DNA from: PSRJ01 sp963825305
Lineage (GTDB): Bacteria; Acidobacteriota; Terriglobia; Bryobacterales; Bryobacteraceae
Assembly: GCA_963825305.1 (NCBI GenBank)
Contig: CAWGTA010000017.1
Location: 62,001-126,000, forward strand
Reading direction: 5' to 3'
DNA: 64,000 nucleotides
Part shown: positions 19,001-26,968 of the stretch, in pieces
How the letters are laid out: each line of letters begins with the position of its first letter
Position numbering within the stretch: position 1 is the first letter of the stretch
The notes under the pieces: generated by a model
Told to the model about the DNA's origin: nothing
The model's input: the letters and a program-made list of their open reading frames with translations, nothing else
Database searches by the model: none
Program-made: the position numbers and the translations under genes

Positions 19001-19772
19001 TCACGAAATTCTCGTATGCCGTGCCATGCAACTGGTTTGTGCCCGATCTCATGGTCACGTTGAACATGCCGCCGCCCACCTGCCCATATTCAGCGGCATA
19101 ATTGCTGGTCTGAATGGCCACTTCCTCGATCGCGTCCACGCTGGGCTGTGTCTGCGCCGGCACGCCGGGCGTTCCAGTATTGGATGCGTCCTGCCCCTCG
19201 ATGCGGAACGATTGCGTATTGTTCGGAGCGCCATTGACGCGGACCTGCGCGTTGGCTTGCCACATGGTTCCGGGGATCATCTGCATCACGGCGTACGGAT
19301 TTCGAATGCCCGCGCTTCCCGCTTGCCCCGCGCCAATTCCCAATATGGGAAGGTCGTCCATGGTTTTTGCGGTTACGCTGTGGCTGATATCGCCGCTCTC
19401 GGTGCGCAGCAGCGGAGCGTCAGCTTGAACGGTGATGGACTCGGTGGCGCCGCCCACTTCCAAAGCGATGTCGACGCGCAGTGTTGCCGCCACCTCCACG
19501 GTGATACCTTGCCGGACGTACTTCTTGAAGCCCGGCACAGCCACCGAAATCTCATAGACGCCGACGGGCAATTGCACAATCGTGTAGTTTCCCGTGGTGG
19601 TGGTCGCCGCCGGGTACGCTAGTCCAGTTTCCTGGTTTTTAGCTTCCACCGACGCGTTGGCTACCACTGCGCCCGCGGGATCGGAAACGGTTCCGGTAAT
19701 CGTGCCGCGGTCTTGAGCAAAAACCACCACAGCGCCTAGACACAAGCAGCATGTTAAGAAAAGCGAGCGCAT
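16089..19772 (-). CDS. Oar-like TonB-dependent receptor with carboxypeptidase regulatory domain
   Basis: 1227-residue outer-membrane receptor. Signal peptide MRSLFLTCCLCLGAVVVFAQ, then a carboxypeptidase-like regulatory domain at about 22-110 (TITGTVSDPAGAVVANASV, GNYTIVQLPVGVYEISV), a plug region with FRIEGQDASNTG and EVAIQTSNYAAEYGQVGGG, and a long barrel ending in GTLVAKITF. It resembles the receptor at 7466 in architecture but not closely in sequence. The start at 19772 is chosen because GGGGG stands just upstream; a TTG one codon earlier is possible. A strong promoter lies at 19849-19877. Substrate unknown; the divergent esterase genes hint at esterified plant polymers. Confidence 0.9.
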   Translation of the reverse strand: MRSLFLTCCLCLGAVVVFAQDRGTITGTVSDPAGAVVANASVEAKNQETGLAYPAATTTTGNYTIVQLPVGVYEISVAVPGFKKYVRQGITVEVAATLRVDIALEVGGATESITVQADAPLLRTESGDISHSVTAKTMDDLPILGIGAGQAGSAGIRNPYAVMQMIPGTMWQANAQVRVNGAPNNTQSFRIEGQDASNTGTPGVPAQTQPSVDAIEEVAIQTSNYAAEYGQVGGGMFNVTMRSGTNQLHGTAYENFVNEIFNAGQPFTDSPAGNPRPRSRRNDYGFTIGGPVWIPKVYNGHNRTFFFFNFEQYREHVAINNQQETVPAAAYRLGNFAAAMLPNQIGTDPLGRPIFPNEIYDPTTNQTVGGKVVRDPFPNNAIPQTDFDQVAKNIQALFPQPTGSGLVNNFVPNIPTTRVTTIPSFKIDQLITSKGKLSFFWQETKTTAPLSFTFGQVDGLPDPLATNAGTFQHAFVYRANYDHTLAPTLLFHFGAGYRSNYFFVPTVNEEGQVPNYNAQQQLGLNGGLTHTFFPPMSGLCTGPGPFTPYVCTGQGGMQNFGGSASGNNVTQAETANTSLTWVKNNHTFKFGSELRLEGYPAYVATNTAGTYTFAADQTSLPYLNGTTLNGQTPGFGYASFLLGDVKTVSVSNPVAPRLGKHQLAFYAQDSWKITRKLTVDYGLRYDFSTYLREEHGRDPFFSPTTPNPVLGGILGAMTFDGNGPGHCNCSLAKNYPWALGPRLGVAYQITPKTVIRGGFGIIYGSTESNNNISSGLAGSSNTVSAPSFGAAVTTLAVGIPTSFNPKPWPNFNPSQFNTTTTPVASPQPFLDPNAGRPPRQYQWSVGIQRELFPNLVAEATYVGNRGIWWQSPALSNINEVSRAKLTALGIDINNPTDAAMLTHALSSPDVIARGLNTVPYAGFPLSQSLAQALRPFPQFTNINTTWAPLGDTWYDALQLKVTKRFSHGLSVLSTFSWQKTLTEGTEIGEPNPGTAGNAVVNDIANPKLSKYISLYDQPFLFNISITYITPKLGGNKVLSYIARDWTYGAFLQYSSGFPIQVPFANNNLNLSLFAAIPGSPAIGTGTFANRVPGQPLFKADPNCHCFDPNTTFLLNPNAWTNPLPGQFGSSAAYYSDYRTQRRPGENMNFGRTWRVKERMTFNVRIEFYNVFNRAYWGNPASTNAQLPQTHQPNGNAASGYGFMNTLTPGFTGAQVPRNGTLVAKITF

Positions 19773-19848
19773 CAAGTCCCCCCTCTAATCGCCGGTCGCG
19801 CTCCGCGAGAGCAACTCGCGACCTCTGAGCGTTTTGACCGTTTCAGAG

Positions 19849-19877
19849 ACCATATAAGAATCCAGGGTCCGTGTCAA
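19849..19877 (-). promoter_or_regulatory. Sigma-70 type promoter for the minus-strand TonB receptor
   Basis: Read on the minus strand, a perfect TTGACA (19877-19872) is followed after 17 bases by TATGGT (19854-19849). The 5' leader to the ATG at 19772 would be about 70 bases. A separate TATACT at 19910-19915 on the plus strand may serve the divergent carboxylesterase, but no matching -35 is visible for it. Confidence 0.6.
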
Positions 19878-19936
19878 TGCCTTGCCGAACTTTTTCAGAA
19901 CGCGTCGGATATACTGTGTGTCACCAGGAGGTTGGT

Positions 19937-21472
19937 ATGCAATCAGCATCGCTCGGCGCAGCCGTCCTCGCACTCGCTTCGGTCATCACGGCTTCCGCGG
20001 AGATCAACGATCCTGTCCGCTTGGAGAACGGGTCGATCGCAGGCATCGCCGGATCCGGCACGGAGATGCGTATCTTCAAGGGCATTCCGTTCGCTGCGCC
20101 TCCTCTCGCCGATCTGCGCTGGCGCGCGCCGCAGCCTGCGCCGCACTGGGATGGCGTGCGCAAGACCGATAAGTTTGGACCTGTCTGCATGCAGAATTCG
20201 GCGGGGCCGAACGCCCAACTGGCGAGCGAGGACTGCCTCTACCTGAACGTGTGGACCGCGGCCAAGTCCGCTGCCGAGAAGCGGCCCGTCATGGTTTGGA
20301 TTTACGGCGGCGGATTCAGCGGCGGATCGGGATCGCTACCCGACTACGATGGAGAAGCGCTGGCCAGGAAGGGCGTGGTGGTGGTCACCTTCAACTACCG
20401 CCTGGGCGCTTTCGGCTTCTTCTCCCATCCCGAGCTGACCAAGGAATCCGACCGGCGCGGCGCCGCCAATTTCGGGCTCATGGACTCAGTTGCAGTGCTC
20501 CAGTGGGTCCAGAAAAACGTGGCCGCGTTTGGCGGCGACCCCAAGCGCGTGACCATATTCGGCGAATCGGCCGGCTCGGCGATGGTGGCTGACCTGATGG
20601 CCACTCCGCAAGCCAAGGGGCTGTTCCAACGCGCCATCGGCGAAAGCAGCTCGTGGACCACCGGTTCGATCGGGCGCATGCTGACTCTGGAACAAGCGGA
20701 ACAGGCCGGAGTGAAACTGGCCCAGGTGCTCGGCGCCAATTCGCTGGCGGAAATGCGCGCCAAACCGGCCGATGCGGTGCTCAAGGCCGGACGCGGTTCG
20801 GGGCCGGTGGTGGATGGCTGGATGCTGCCTGAGGATGTGGGCACGGTCTTCGCGCAAGGCAAGCAGCACGACGTGCCTTTGCTTGTGGGCTCGAACAAAG
20901 ACGAGGGCACCTTCTTCTTGCAGCCGACCACTTCCGACGCCTTCACGCAACAAACGCAGCGCCGCTTCGGCGACCTCGCCGATTCCTTCCTGAAGCTCTA
21001 CCCCGCGTCATCGAATGAAGAGGCCAACGCTTCGGCGCTCACCGCCTTCCGCGATGAAGTCGGGTGGGTGATGCGCAATTGGGCGCGGCTCGAGACTAAG
21101 ACCGGCAAATCCAAAGCGTACACGTACTACTTCGTTCACGAGCCACCCGTCGCGCCCGGTTCCAAAGGCGGCGGGCGGGGACGCGGCGCCACCCATACCG
21201 CCGAGATTCCGTACGTATTTCAGAACCAGGGCAATCGCCCCTGGACTGATGTCGACCGCCAGCTTTCCGACATCATGTCGTCCTACTGGGTAAACTTCGC
21301 CAGCACCGGCGATCCCAACGGAAAGGGGCTGCCCAAGTGGCCCGCCTTCGATGCGAAGAGGAATCCGAATCCGCTGGTGCTGGGCGACAAAGTGGAAGTG
21401 GGGCCTTCGCTCACGGAGAGTCAGCTAGCGCTCTATCAGAGCTACTACGACAAGCAGGGGTCTTCGCGATGA
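19937..21472 (+). CDS. Type B carboxylesterase family protein
   Basis: 511-residue secreted alpha/beta hydrolase with a signal peptide ending ITASA. The N-terminal FKGIPFAAPP and EDCLYLNVWT blocks are hallmarks of type B carboxylesterases. The nucleophile sits in GESAGS with Ser at residue 211; GSNKDEGTFF supplies the likely acidic residue and HTAEIPYVF the His. A glycine-rich loop at about 410-420 (GGGRGRGATHTAE) is unusual. AGGAGG 5 bases before 19937 fixes the start, excluding an upstream in-frame extension. Its stop overlaps the next esterase gene (ATGA). It probably hydrolyses carboxylic esters in the periplasm. Confidence 0.92.
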   Translation: MQSASLGAAVLALASVITASAEINDPVRLENGSIAGIAGSGTEMRIFKGIPFAAPPLADLRWRAPQPAPHWDGVRKTDKFGPVCMQNSAGPNAQLASEDCLYLNVWTAAKSAAEKRPVMVWIYGGGFSGGSGSLPDYDGEALARKGVVVVTFNYRLGAFGFFSHPELTKESDRRGAANFGLMDSVAVLQWVQKNVAAFGGDPKRVTIFGESAGSAMVADLMATPQAKGLFQRAIGESSSWTTGSIGRMLTLEQAEQAGVKLAQVLGANSLAEMRAKPADAVLKAGRGSGPVVDGWMLPEDVGTVFAQGKQHDVPLLVGSNKDEGTFFLQPTTSDAFTQQTQRRFGDLADSFLKLYPASSNEEANASALTAFRDEVGWVMRNWARLETKTGKSKAYTYYFVHEPPVAPGSKGGGRGRGATHTAEIPYVFQNQGNRPWTDVDRQLSDIMSSYWVNFASTGDPNGKGLPKWPAFDAKRNPNPLVLGDKVEVGPSLTESQLALYQSYYDKQGSSR

Positions 21473-22561
21473 AACATATTTGGCCGCTATTGTTGCCGCT
21501 GGCGTGCACCGCCCAGCCGCGTCCGCCGGCTCTTCATTCGCCCGAACTGCACCCCGACCGCACGGTAACCTTTCGCCTGGCAGCTCCCAAGGCCACCGAG
21601 GTGCGGATCACGGGAGACCTGGTCAAGACGCCGGTTGTGCTCGAGAAAGACGACAAGGGCGTTTGGAACATCACGCTCGGCCCCCTCAAACCGGATCTGT
21701 ACAGCTACCGTTTTACGGTTGACGGCATCACCGTGACCGATCCCAGCAACCAGGCGCATCCCGCGACCGCGCTCGAAGTGCCCGGCGACGGCCCCATGTT
21801 CTACGACCTGCGCCCGGCCCCACACGGCGCGGTCCAGGAGCGCTGGTATGTCTCGAAAACGCTGGACACCACGCGCCGGGCCTACATCTACACGCCGCCG
21901 AACTACGAAAAGTCGACGGACCGTTACCCGGTGCTGTACCTGTTACACGGCGCGGGCGGCGACGATAGCGGATGGACGGAGAGCGGCCACGCCAACCTGA
22001 TCCTGGACAATCTCATGGCGGATGGCAAGCTGAAGCCGCTGATCGTGGTGATGCCGTATGGATACGCGTATCCGCCAACATCGCCGCTGGCCGCGGGTGC
22101 GGACGCCATGAAACGCCAGCGCAGCGGGTTCGAGCGCGATCTGATCGAAGATTTGATTCCGTATGTGCAGGCGAACTATCGCGTCTACGCCGACCGCGAC
22201 CATCGCGCCATCGCCGGCCTGTCGCTGGGAGGCGGCCAAGCCCTGGGGATCGGCCTCAGCCACGTAAATCTTTTCAGCCGCGTGGCCGGCTTCAGCGCCG
22301 CATTGGGAGCCGTTACCTCACCGCAAGCCGGCGGGCTCGATTTTAAAGCGCTGGTGGCCGATCCGAAGAAAGTGAACAGCCAACTCAAACTTACTGTGGG
22401 TGGGTTGCGGCACCGACGATACGCTCTACAGCTCCAACCAGGAGTTTTCGGAAATGCTGAATGCGGGCGGCGTGCGCCACACCTTTCGTTCGAGCGAGGG
22501 CGCACATACCTGGCTAGTCTGGCGCCGATACCTCAACGAAGTAGCACCCCTGCTGTTCTAG
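21469..22561 (+). pseudogene. Enterochelin/feruloyl esterase-like protein, single frameshift
   Basis: Secreted esterase of the alpha/beta-hydrolase D type, with an N-terminal Ig-like (E-set) domain at about 25-110 (VTFRLAAPKATEVRITGD, YSYRFTVDG) and a catalytic domain with YLLHGAGGDDSGW and AGLSLGGGQAL as nucleophile elbow. The frame is intact to about residue 308. Near 22393 one extra T in AAACTTACTG shifts it; removing that base restores VGCGTDDTLYSSNQEFSEML and GAHTWLVWRRYLNEVAP, with the catalytic His, and a stop at 22559. A single homopolymer-type error is therefore enough to explain the break. It is coupled to the carboxylesterase by a 4-base overlap. Confidence 0.85.
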
Positions 22562-22615
22562 CACCGGCGGCCGAGACCGCCCGGCGTTACGGCTGGCGGT
22601 CCTTGTCGCCGGTGC
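22562..22615. repeat. Family B palindromic repeat, copy 1
   Basis: Left arm CACCGGCGGCCGAGACCGC... to GCGTTAC, right arm GGCTGGCGGTCCTTGTCGCCGGTG, almost without loop. It sits between converging genes and may act as a bidirectional terminator. The same arms recur at 46.8, 54.8, 60.9 and 62.3 kb. Confidence 0.8.
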
Positions 22616-22619
22616 GTCA

Positions 22620-22946
22620 CTACGGCGCCGAAATACGATTGTGGTCCGTATGGAATCGACCATTAATCAGGTCATTCCACAACCTGACCACCTTGCTCCA
22701 AAGGCCGACTGCTTGGAGTACTCCGACGCACGTCGCCACCACAACCACAATGTTCAGAATTGCCTTGATGCTTCCCGCCATCGGGACGTAAGTATTAATT
22801 AGCCATAAACCCATCCCCACAACGATCAGCCCGAGTACGATATTCAGAATGCTTTTGATGTTCGCCGGAACCGTTAGATAGCTGTTGACCAGCCATCCGA
22901 TAATGATGACCGTGATCAGCGCTACGAGGAGATAGAACAGAGCCAT
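22620..22946 (-). CDS. Thivi_2564 family small membrane protein
   Basis: 108-residue inner-membrane protein made of three hydrophobic segments: FYLLVALITVIIIGWLVNSY, LNIVLGLIVVGMGLWLINTY and a third around LNIVVVVATCVGVL. The repeated pattern WLVNSYL...IKSILN / WLINTYVPM...IKAILN is the signature of the Thivi_2564 family, here duplicated in tandem within one polypeptide. The start at 22946 has AGAGGTG upstream; a GTG three codons earlier overlaps that site. Function unknown. It is followed downstream only by the family B repeat. Confidence 0.8.
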   Translation of the reverse strand: MALFYLLVALITVIIIGWLVNSYLTVPANIKSILNIVLGLIVVGMGLWLINTYVPMAGSIKAILNIVVVVATCVGVLQAVGLWSKVVRLWNDLINGRFHTDHNRISAP

Positions 22947-23006
22947 TGTCAGCACCTCTCGAAGAGATGTTAAGCAATTCTCAGGCTAGAGTGTGTTTGC
23001 GAACAA

Positions 23007-23522
23007 TTACGCCGAGGCCGCCGGCATTGGGAACGGCTCGTCCGCGCTGCCGCCGTAAATGCTGGGCACGTGCGCGTTCACAGCCCGCAAATAGGCCGCC
23101 AACTGGCCGCGATGGTGAATGGAGTGATTATTCCAAAACCCGATCAGTGAGAAGTTCGGCACTTGCATCACACCGAAGAAATTGATGATTTCCGACAGTT
23201 GCTCGCCGGTTAGCTTTTTCACCTTGGCAATCTTCGCCGGCACTTCTTTGGCGTAAAAAGCGTTCAGATCAGCCACGCTGGCGTTGGGTGGCATCGCGGC
23301 TTCGGAACCGGAAAAATCGCGACTGGCAATGCCTTCGCCAAACCAGGCTTCGGACGCGGCGAGGTGCCAGGCCAACTCGCGCATGGTGCGGCCCTTTTCG
23401 CCAAGCTTGAAATCCAACTGGTTCTGCGGAATCGCCGCGATCACTTTCTTAGTCGTTTCGTATTCGCGGTCGATCCCTTCCATTAACATGTTTGCAATCG
23501 ATTTGGCTTCTGCTGGGTTCAT
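23007..23522 (-). CDS. DinB family protein
   Basis: 171-residue soluble four-helix-bundle protein of the DinB/YfiT type. The metal-binding His pattern is visible: MRELAWHLAASEAWF in the second helix and NHSIHHRGQLAAYLRA in the last. DinB-fold proteins include thiol-dependent S-transferases and many uncharacterised members, so the reaction is not predicted. Full length for the family. It lies 33 bases after the DoxX gene on the same strand and may be co-transcribed with it. Confidence 0.9.
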   Translation of the reverse strand: MNPAEAKSIANMLMEGIDREYETTKKVIAAIPQNQLDFKLGEKGRTMRELAWHLAASEAWFGEGIASRDFSGSEAAMPPNASVADLNAFYAKEVPAKIAKVKKLTGEQLSEIINFFGVMQVPNFSLIGFWNNHSIHHRGQLAAYLRAVNAHVPSIYGGSADEPFPMPAASA

Positions 23523-23555
23523 GAAAAGTCCTCCGGCTGTCTATGGTACAACGAT

Positions 23556-23955
23556 TTATTTTTCTTTGCCCAGCAACCGGTCCACGCTCCAGGGGCCGGG
23601 GCCGGCGGCACACAGCCACAAGAACAGGAAACAGTAGAACACCGCTAGTTCCCCACCGTTGAGCAGCGGCCAAAAGCCGCGTGGCGCGTGCGTCCGGAAG
23701 TATCCGATGGCCATCTCTCCTGAAAGCAGAAACGCCACCGGCCGCGTGAACAGGCCGAGAATGATGAGCGCGCCTCCAAATGTTTCGAGAACGCCGGCCA
23801 TTCCCAGCATCGAATCGATCGGCATTTTGTGACCGCCGATACCCCCGAAGGCTCCGAAAAACTTCTGCCAGCCATGTAGCGAGAAGGTGAACGCTGCCAT
23901 GATGCGGAGCAGCGAGCGGAGCAGTCGGTTCGTACGGCGCGAGGAATTTCATCAT
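23556..23955 (-). pseudogene. DoxX family membrane protein, frameshift near the start
   Basis: Small four-helix inner-membrane protein of the DoxX family: FSLHGWQKFFGAFGGIGG, VLETFGGALIILGLF, FLLSGEMAIGYFRTHAP and GELAVFYCFLFLWL. The continuous frame begins only at 23900 (MAAFTFSLHG). The expected N-terminus MMKFLAPYE is present at 23955, preceded by AAGGTGG, in another frame; one extra base near 23921-23930 (GAACCGACTG) separates them. Correcting it gives MMKFLAPYE-RLLRSLLRIMAAF, which matches the family. A start at 23900 would remove part of the first helix and has no ribosome site. Either an assembly error or a recent null. Confidence 0.75.
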
Positions 23956-24014
23956 GGTTAGCCACCTTATCACATCGGGCCAGGCCCGTCATTTTTTCTA
24001 TACTGGTTAACCAT

Positions 24015-25871
24015 ATGATCCGTGGATTGGCTATCGTATTCGCCGCAACCGCCTTGCTCGCGCACCTCGGTGCCCAGACTGCGCCGGGGGATTGGCCCAT
24101 GTTCAATCGCGATCTTGCCGGCACGCGCTATTCGCCGCTCACCCAGGTCAACCCCCGCAATGTCGGCGCGCTCGCGCAGGTGTGGTCCTATCGTTTGCAG
24201 CCCACCGGCTTTCGATTCGCCACAGCCGGCGGCGCGGCCGAGGTTGTGCCCATCGTGGTGAAGGGCGTTCTGTATTTGTCCACGCAGACTCGCGTGGTGG
24301 CGCTCGAACCCGAAACCGGTAAGGAGCTATGGAGCTACGACGCACCGGAAGGCCGCGCATCTCCGCGAGGCGTAGCCTACTGGCCCGGCGATCGGCAGAA
24401 TCCTCCGCGCATTCTCTTTACCTCCGGACGCAGCCTGATCGCGTTGAACGCCGGCACCGGCAAGCTCGACCCGGGTTTTGGGAAAGAAGGAATCACGGAC
24501 ATGGTGGTGCCGTACAACGGCGTTCCCACCATTTTCAAGAACATCGTTGTGGTGGGCGCCAGCACCGGCGAGCAGGAGAACGGCCCGTCCGGCAATTCAC
24601 GCGCTTACGATGCCCGCACCGGCGCCAAGCTCTGGGAGTTTCAGTCCATCCCGCAGCCCGGCCAGGTGGGTCATGAGACCTGGTTGAACGAGGGCTGGAA
24701 GGACCGCTCGGGCGTTAACACCTGGGGCTGGTTCATGACGGGCGACGAAGCGCGCGGCATCCTCTACATGACCTTCGGCGCTGCGGCCGCGAACTACTAT
24801 GGCGGCGACCGCCCGGGCGCGAATCTCTTCGGCAACTCGGTGGTCGCCGTGGACGCTGCCACCGGCAAGTACTTATGGCATTTCCAGGTGGTCCACCACG
24901 ATCTGTGGGATTTCGATTTGCCGCCGGCCCCTGCCCTCGTCGACATCATGAAAGACGGGAAGAAGATTCCGGCGCTGGCCGAGACCGGCAAATCCGGTTA
25001 CATGTTCATTCTCGATCGCGTCACCGGCAAGCCCGTATTCGGCGTGGAGGAGCGCCCCGTGCCGAAGGGCGATGTGCCCGGTGAGTGGTATTCGCCGACG
25101 CAGCCCTTCCCCTTGAAACCGCCGGCGCTGGCGCGGACCAGTCTCAAGAAAGAAGATCTGGTGACCGCGGATGATACCACCCCCGAACACGCCCAAGCCT
25201 GCCAGGAACTCTGGGACAAGAATCTCTTCTACAACAACGGCCCGTTCACCCCGTGGCTGTTTCACGAGGAAGGCGCCGCACCGCGCGTCACGATCTCTTT
25301 TCCAGGAGCGACCGGAGGCGCGAGTTGGGGCGGCCTCGCAGCGGACCCCAAGTTGGGATACATTTTCCTGGAGACCAAGGACAGCCCGCTGACCGGCTGG
25401 ATCGAGAAGAAGCGCCCCGGCGTGCGCTACGAGAGCGCCAATGAACCCTACGACCGTGTGAACGGAACCGTGGGCGCGTTTGCCGCTCCGGTTAAAGATG
25501 CAAGCGGGCGCGCCGTGAGCCTGCCGTGCTTCCGGCCGCCGTGGAGCCGCATCATCGCGGTAAATGCGAACACGGGAGATTTCGCATGGCAGACCACTCT
25601 AGGGACCAACGACGCATTACCCGAAGGCAAGCGCAACACCGGCGGCGCAGGCAGCGCGGGTCCGATGGTGACCGCGGGCGGATTAGTATTTGTAGGCGCC
25701 GCTGCCGACGCCCACCTGCGCGCGTTCGATTCCAAGACCGGCAAGGAATTATGGGCAGGCAAGCTGGATCGCATGGGCAACGCCGTGCCGATCACGTATT
25801 TGGGCAAGAACGGCAAGCAATACGTGGCGGTGACGGCGACGGATACGCTAGTGGTGTTCGCGCTGCCGTAA
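24015..25871 (+). CDS. PQQ-dependent quinoprotein dehydrogenase
   Basis: 618-residue periplasmic eight-bladed propeller of the PQQ dehydrogenase family. Signal peptide ends LGAQ; DWPMFNRDLAGTRYSPL opens the first blade. Blade motifs (AVDAATGKYLWHFQ, AFDSKTGKELWAGKL) recur. VVHHDLWDFDLPPAP is the conserved block of glucose/alcohol quinoprotein dehydrogenases. There is no cytochrome c domain, so electrons would go to a separate carrier. The substrate cannot be deduced. ATG at 24015 lies 10 bases after a TATACT element (23999-24004), so the leader is very short; no ribosome site is visible. Divergent from DoxX. Confidence 0.88.
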   Translation: MIRGLAIVFAATALLAHLGAQTAPGDWPMFNRDLAGTRYSPLTQVNPRNVGALAQVWSYRLQPTGFRFATAGGAAEVVPIVVKGVLYLSTQTRVVALEPETGKELWSYDAPEGRASPRGVAYWPGDRQNPPRILFTSGRSLIALNAGTGKLDPGFGKEGITDMVVPYNGVPTIFKNIVVVGASTGEQENGPSGNSRAYDARTGAKLWEFQSIPQPGQVGHETWLNEGWKDRSGVNTWGWFMTGDEARGILYMTFGAAAANYYGGDRPGANLFGNSVVAVDAATGKYLWHFQVVHHDLWDFDLPPAPALVDIMKDGKKIPALAETGKSGYMFILDRVTGKPVFGVEERPVPKGDVPGEWYSPTQPFPLKPPALARTSLKKEDLVTADDTTPEHAQACQELWDKNLFYNNGPFTPWLFHEEGAAPRVTISFPGATGGASWGGLAADPKLGYIFLETKDSPLTGWIEKKRPGVRYESANEPYDRVNGTVGAFAAPVKDASGRAVSLPCFRPPWSRIIAVNANTGDFAWQTTLGTNDALPEGKRNTGGAGSAGPMVTAGGLVFVGAAADAHLRAFDSKTGKELWAGKLDRMGNAVPITYLGKNGKQYVAVTATDTLVVFALP

Positions 25872-25886
25872 CTCGAAACCCAAGAA

Positions 25887-25926
25887 AGTGCCAAGAGGAG
25901 TCTTGGCACTGCGGACATGAGTCCGC
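25887..25926. terminator. Two adjacent perfect hairpins between converging genes
   Basis: AGTGCCAAGA (25887-25896) pairs with TCTTGGCACT (25901-25910) around GGAG; immediately after, GCGGAC pairs with GTCCGC (25911-25926) around ATGA. They lie between the PQQ gene stop and the converging dioxygenase stop. No T-run follows, so termination is plausible but unproven. Confidence 0.5.
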
Positions 25927-25938
25927 GCCACACTCCTA

Positions 25939-26931
25939 CTAATCCCAGTACACGAACGCCATCGCATTCCCCGTCCCCGCCTCCGAACGGTAGCACGGCA
26001 CGTAATCCACTTGATGATATTTCCGTCCCTCGGCATTCATCGCCGCAATCACCGGTAGCCAGTTCTTAATCTCCGCCGTGCCCACCTTGAAAATGTTCTC
26101 AGGTATCCGCGCCAGCGCTTCTTCGTCGCTCTTCTCCATCGCCTTCAGCACCTGGCGATCCAAATCCTCATCGATCACGAAATGCGTAAGCCCTCCCGAC
26201 GCCACCATGGCCACGCGGCCGTATCCCTGGTAGCTCTTGATTGCACGCCGCAGCGCGCGGCCCAATTCCAGGCACCGATGAATCTTCGGCTGGTTGTACG
26301 GGAAATGCACATTCAGGATCACCGGCACGCTAGGCGGCGGCGCGTCGGCCAGAATCGAATGATAGATGAAACCGTAGGCGTGTGGAATGCCTGGTCGCGC
26401 GGCCGCCTTCGGCCGGGTGTCGGATTGCGCCAGATCGAAATCTTCCTCCGCCAGAGATTTCAAAATGTGATCGGCCAGCTCCGAAGCGCCGGGATAGGTG
26501 ATGCCGTCGGTCGGCGCATTTCCCGGTTCCGCGATGCTCAGGCCCGGCGCGTCCTCGTGCAGGTGCTGTGCGTTGTAAATCTGCTTGCCGCGATAAATGG
26601 TGATGGACGGCGTCAGGTCAGCGTCGAAGAACTCACGCTGGTCGTTGCCAACGATGACCACGGCATCCGGCGCCACCTCTTTGAACTTGCGGCCTAACGC
26701 TTCCATGGCCCGCCGGCACTGCGCGTGGCGCTCGCGCCTCGTCTCCACGTCCACCTGGTCGGCGAATCCCGGCGCCCGCTCCTTCAGCAGCGATTCGAAA
26801 TCGTAGGTCTTCCCACGGTACCAGTGGCTCTTGTTCTCGCGATCGGCTTTCGCCCGCAAATCCCATTGCTCCGGCGGCGTCGAAAGCAGTGGCCCGTGTG
26901 ACGATCCCATACCCAATACGATTTCTGCCAT
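25939..26931 (-). CDS. Class III extradiol ring-cleavage dioxygenase (LigB type)
   Basis: 330-residue cytoplasmic non-haem Fe(II) dioxygenase of the LigB superfamily (protocatechuate 4,5- and gallate-type enzymes). MAEIVLGMGSSHGPLLSTP gives the first iron-ligand His at residue 12; further conserved His and acidic residues are in HAYGFIYHSIL and ASGGLTHFVIDEDLD. The beta-like catalytic chain is present alone, without a LigA-type alpha subunit nearby. The N-terminal insert at about 30-60 (SHWYRGKTYDFESLL) is seen in gallate-like members. AAGGAG precedes the start. It is followed on the other side by an ABC binding protein and, divergently, a Rieske oxygenase, which supports aromatic ring degradation. 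Exact substrate unknown. Confidence 0.88.
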   Translation of the reverse strand: MAEIVLGMGSSHGPLLSTPPEQWDLRAKADRENKSHWYRGKTYDFESLLKERAPGFADQVDVETRRERHAQCRRAMEALGRKFKEVAPDAVVIVGNDQREFFDADLTPSITIYRGKQIYNAQHLHEDAPGLSIAEPGNAPTDGITYPGASELADHILKSLAEEDFDLAQSDTRPKAAARPGIPHAYGFIYHSILADAPPPSVPVILNVHFPYNQPKIHRCLELGRALRRAIKSYQGYGRVAMVASGGLTHFVIDEDLDRQVLKAMEKSDEEALARIPENIFKVGTAEIKNWLPVIAAMNAEGRKYHQVDYVPCYRSEAGTGNAMAFVYWD

Positions 26932-26968
26932 GAATGTTTTTCTCCTTGAATGTGTCCGCCGGGCGCGC

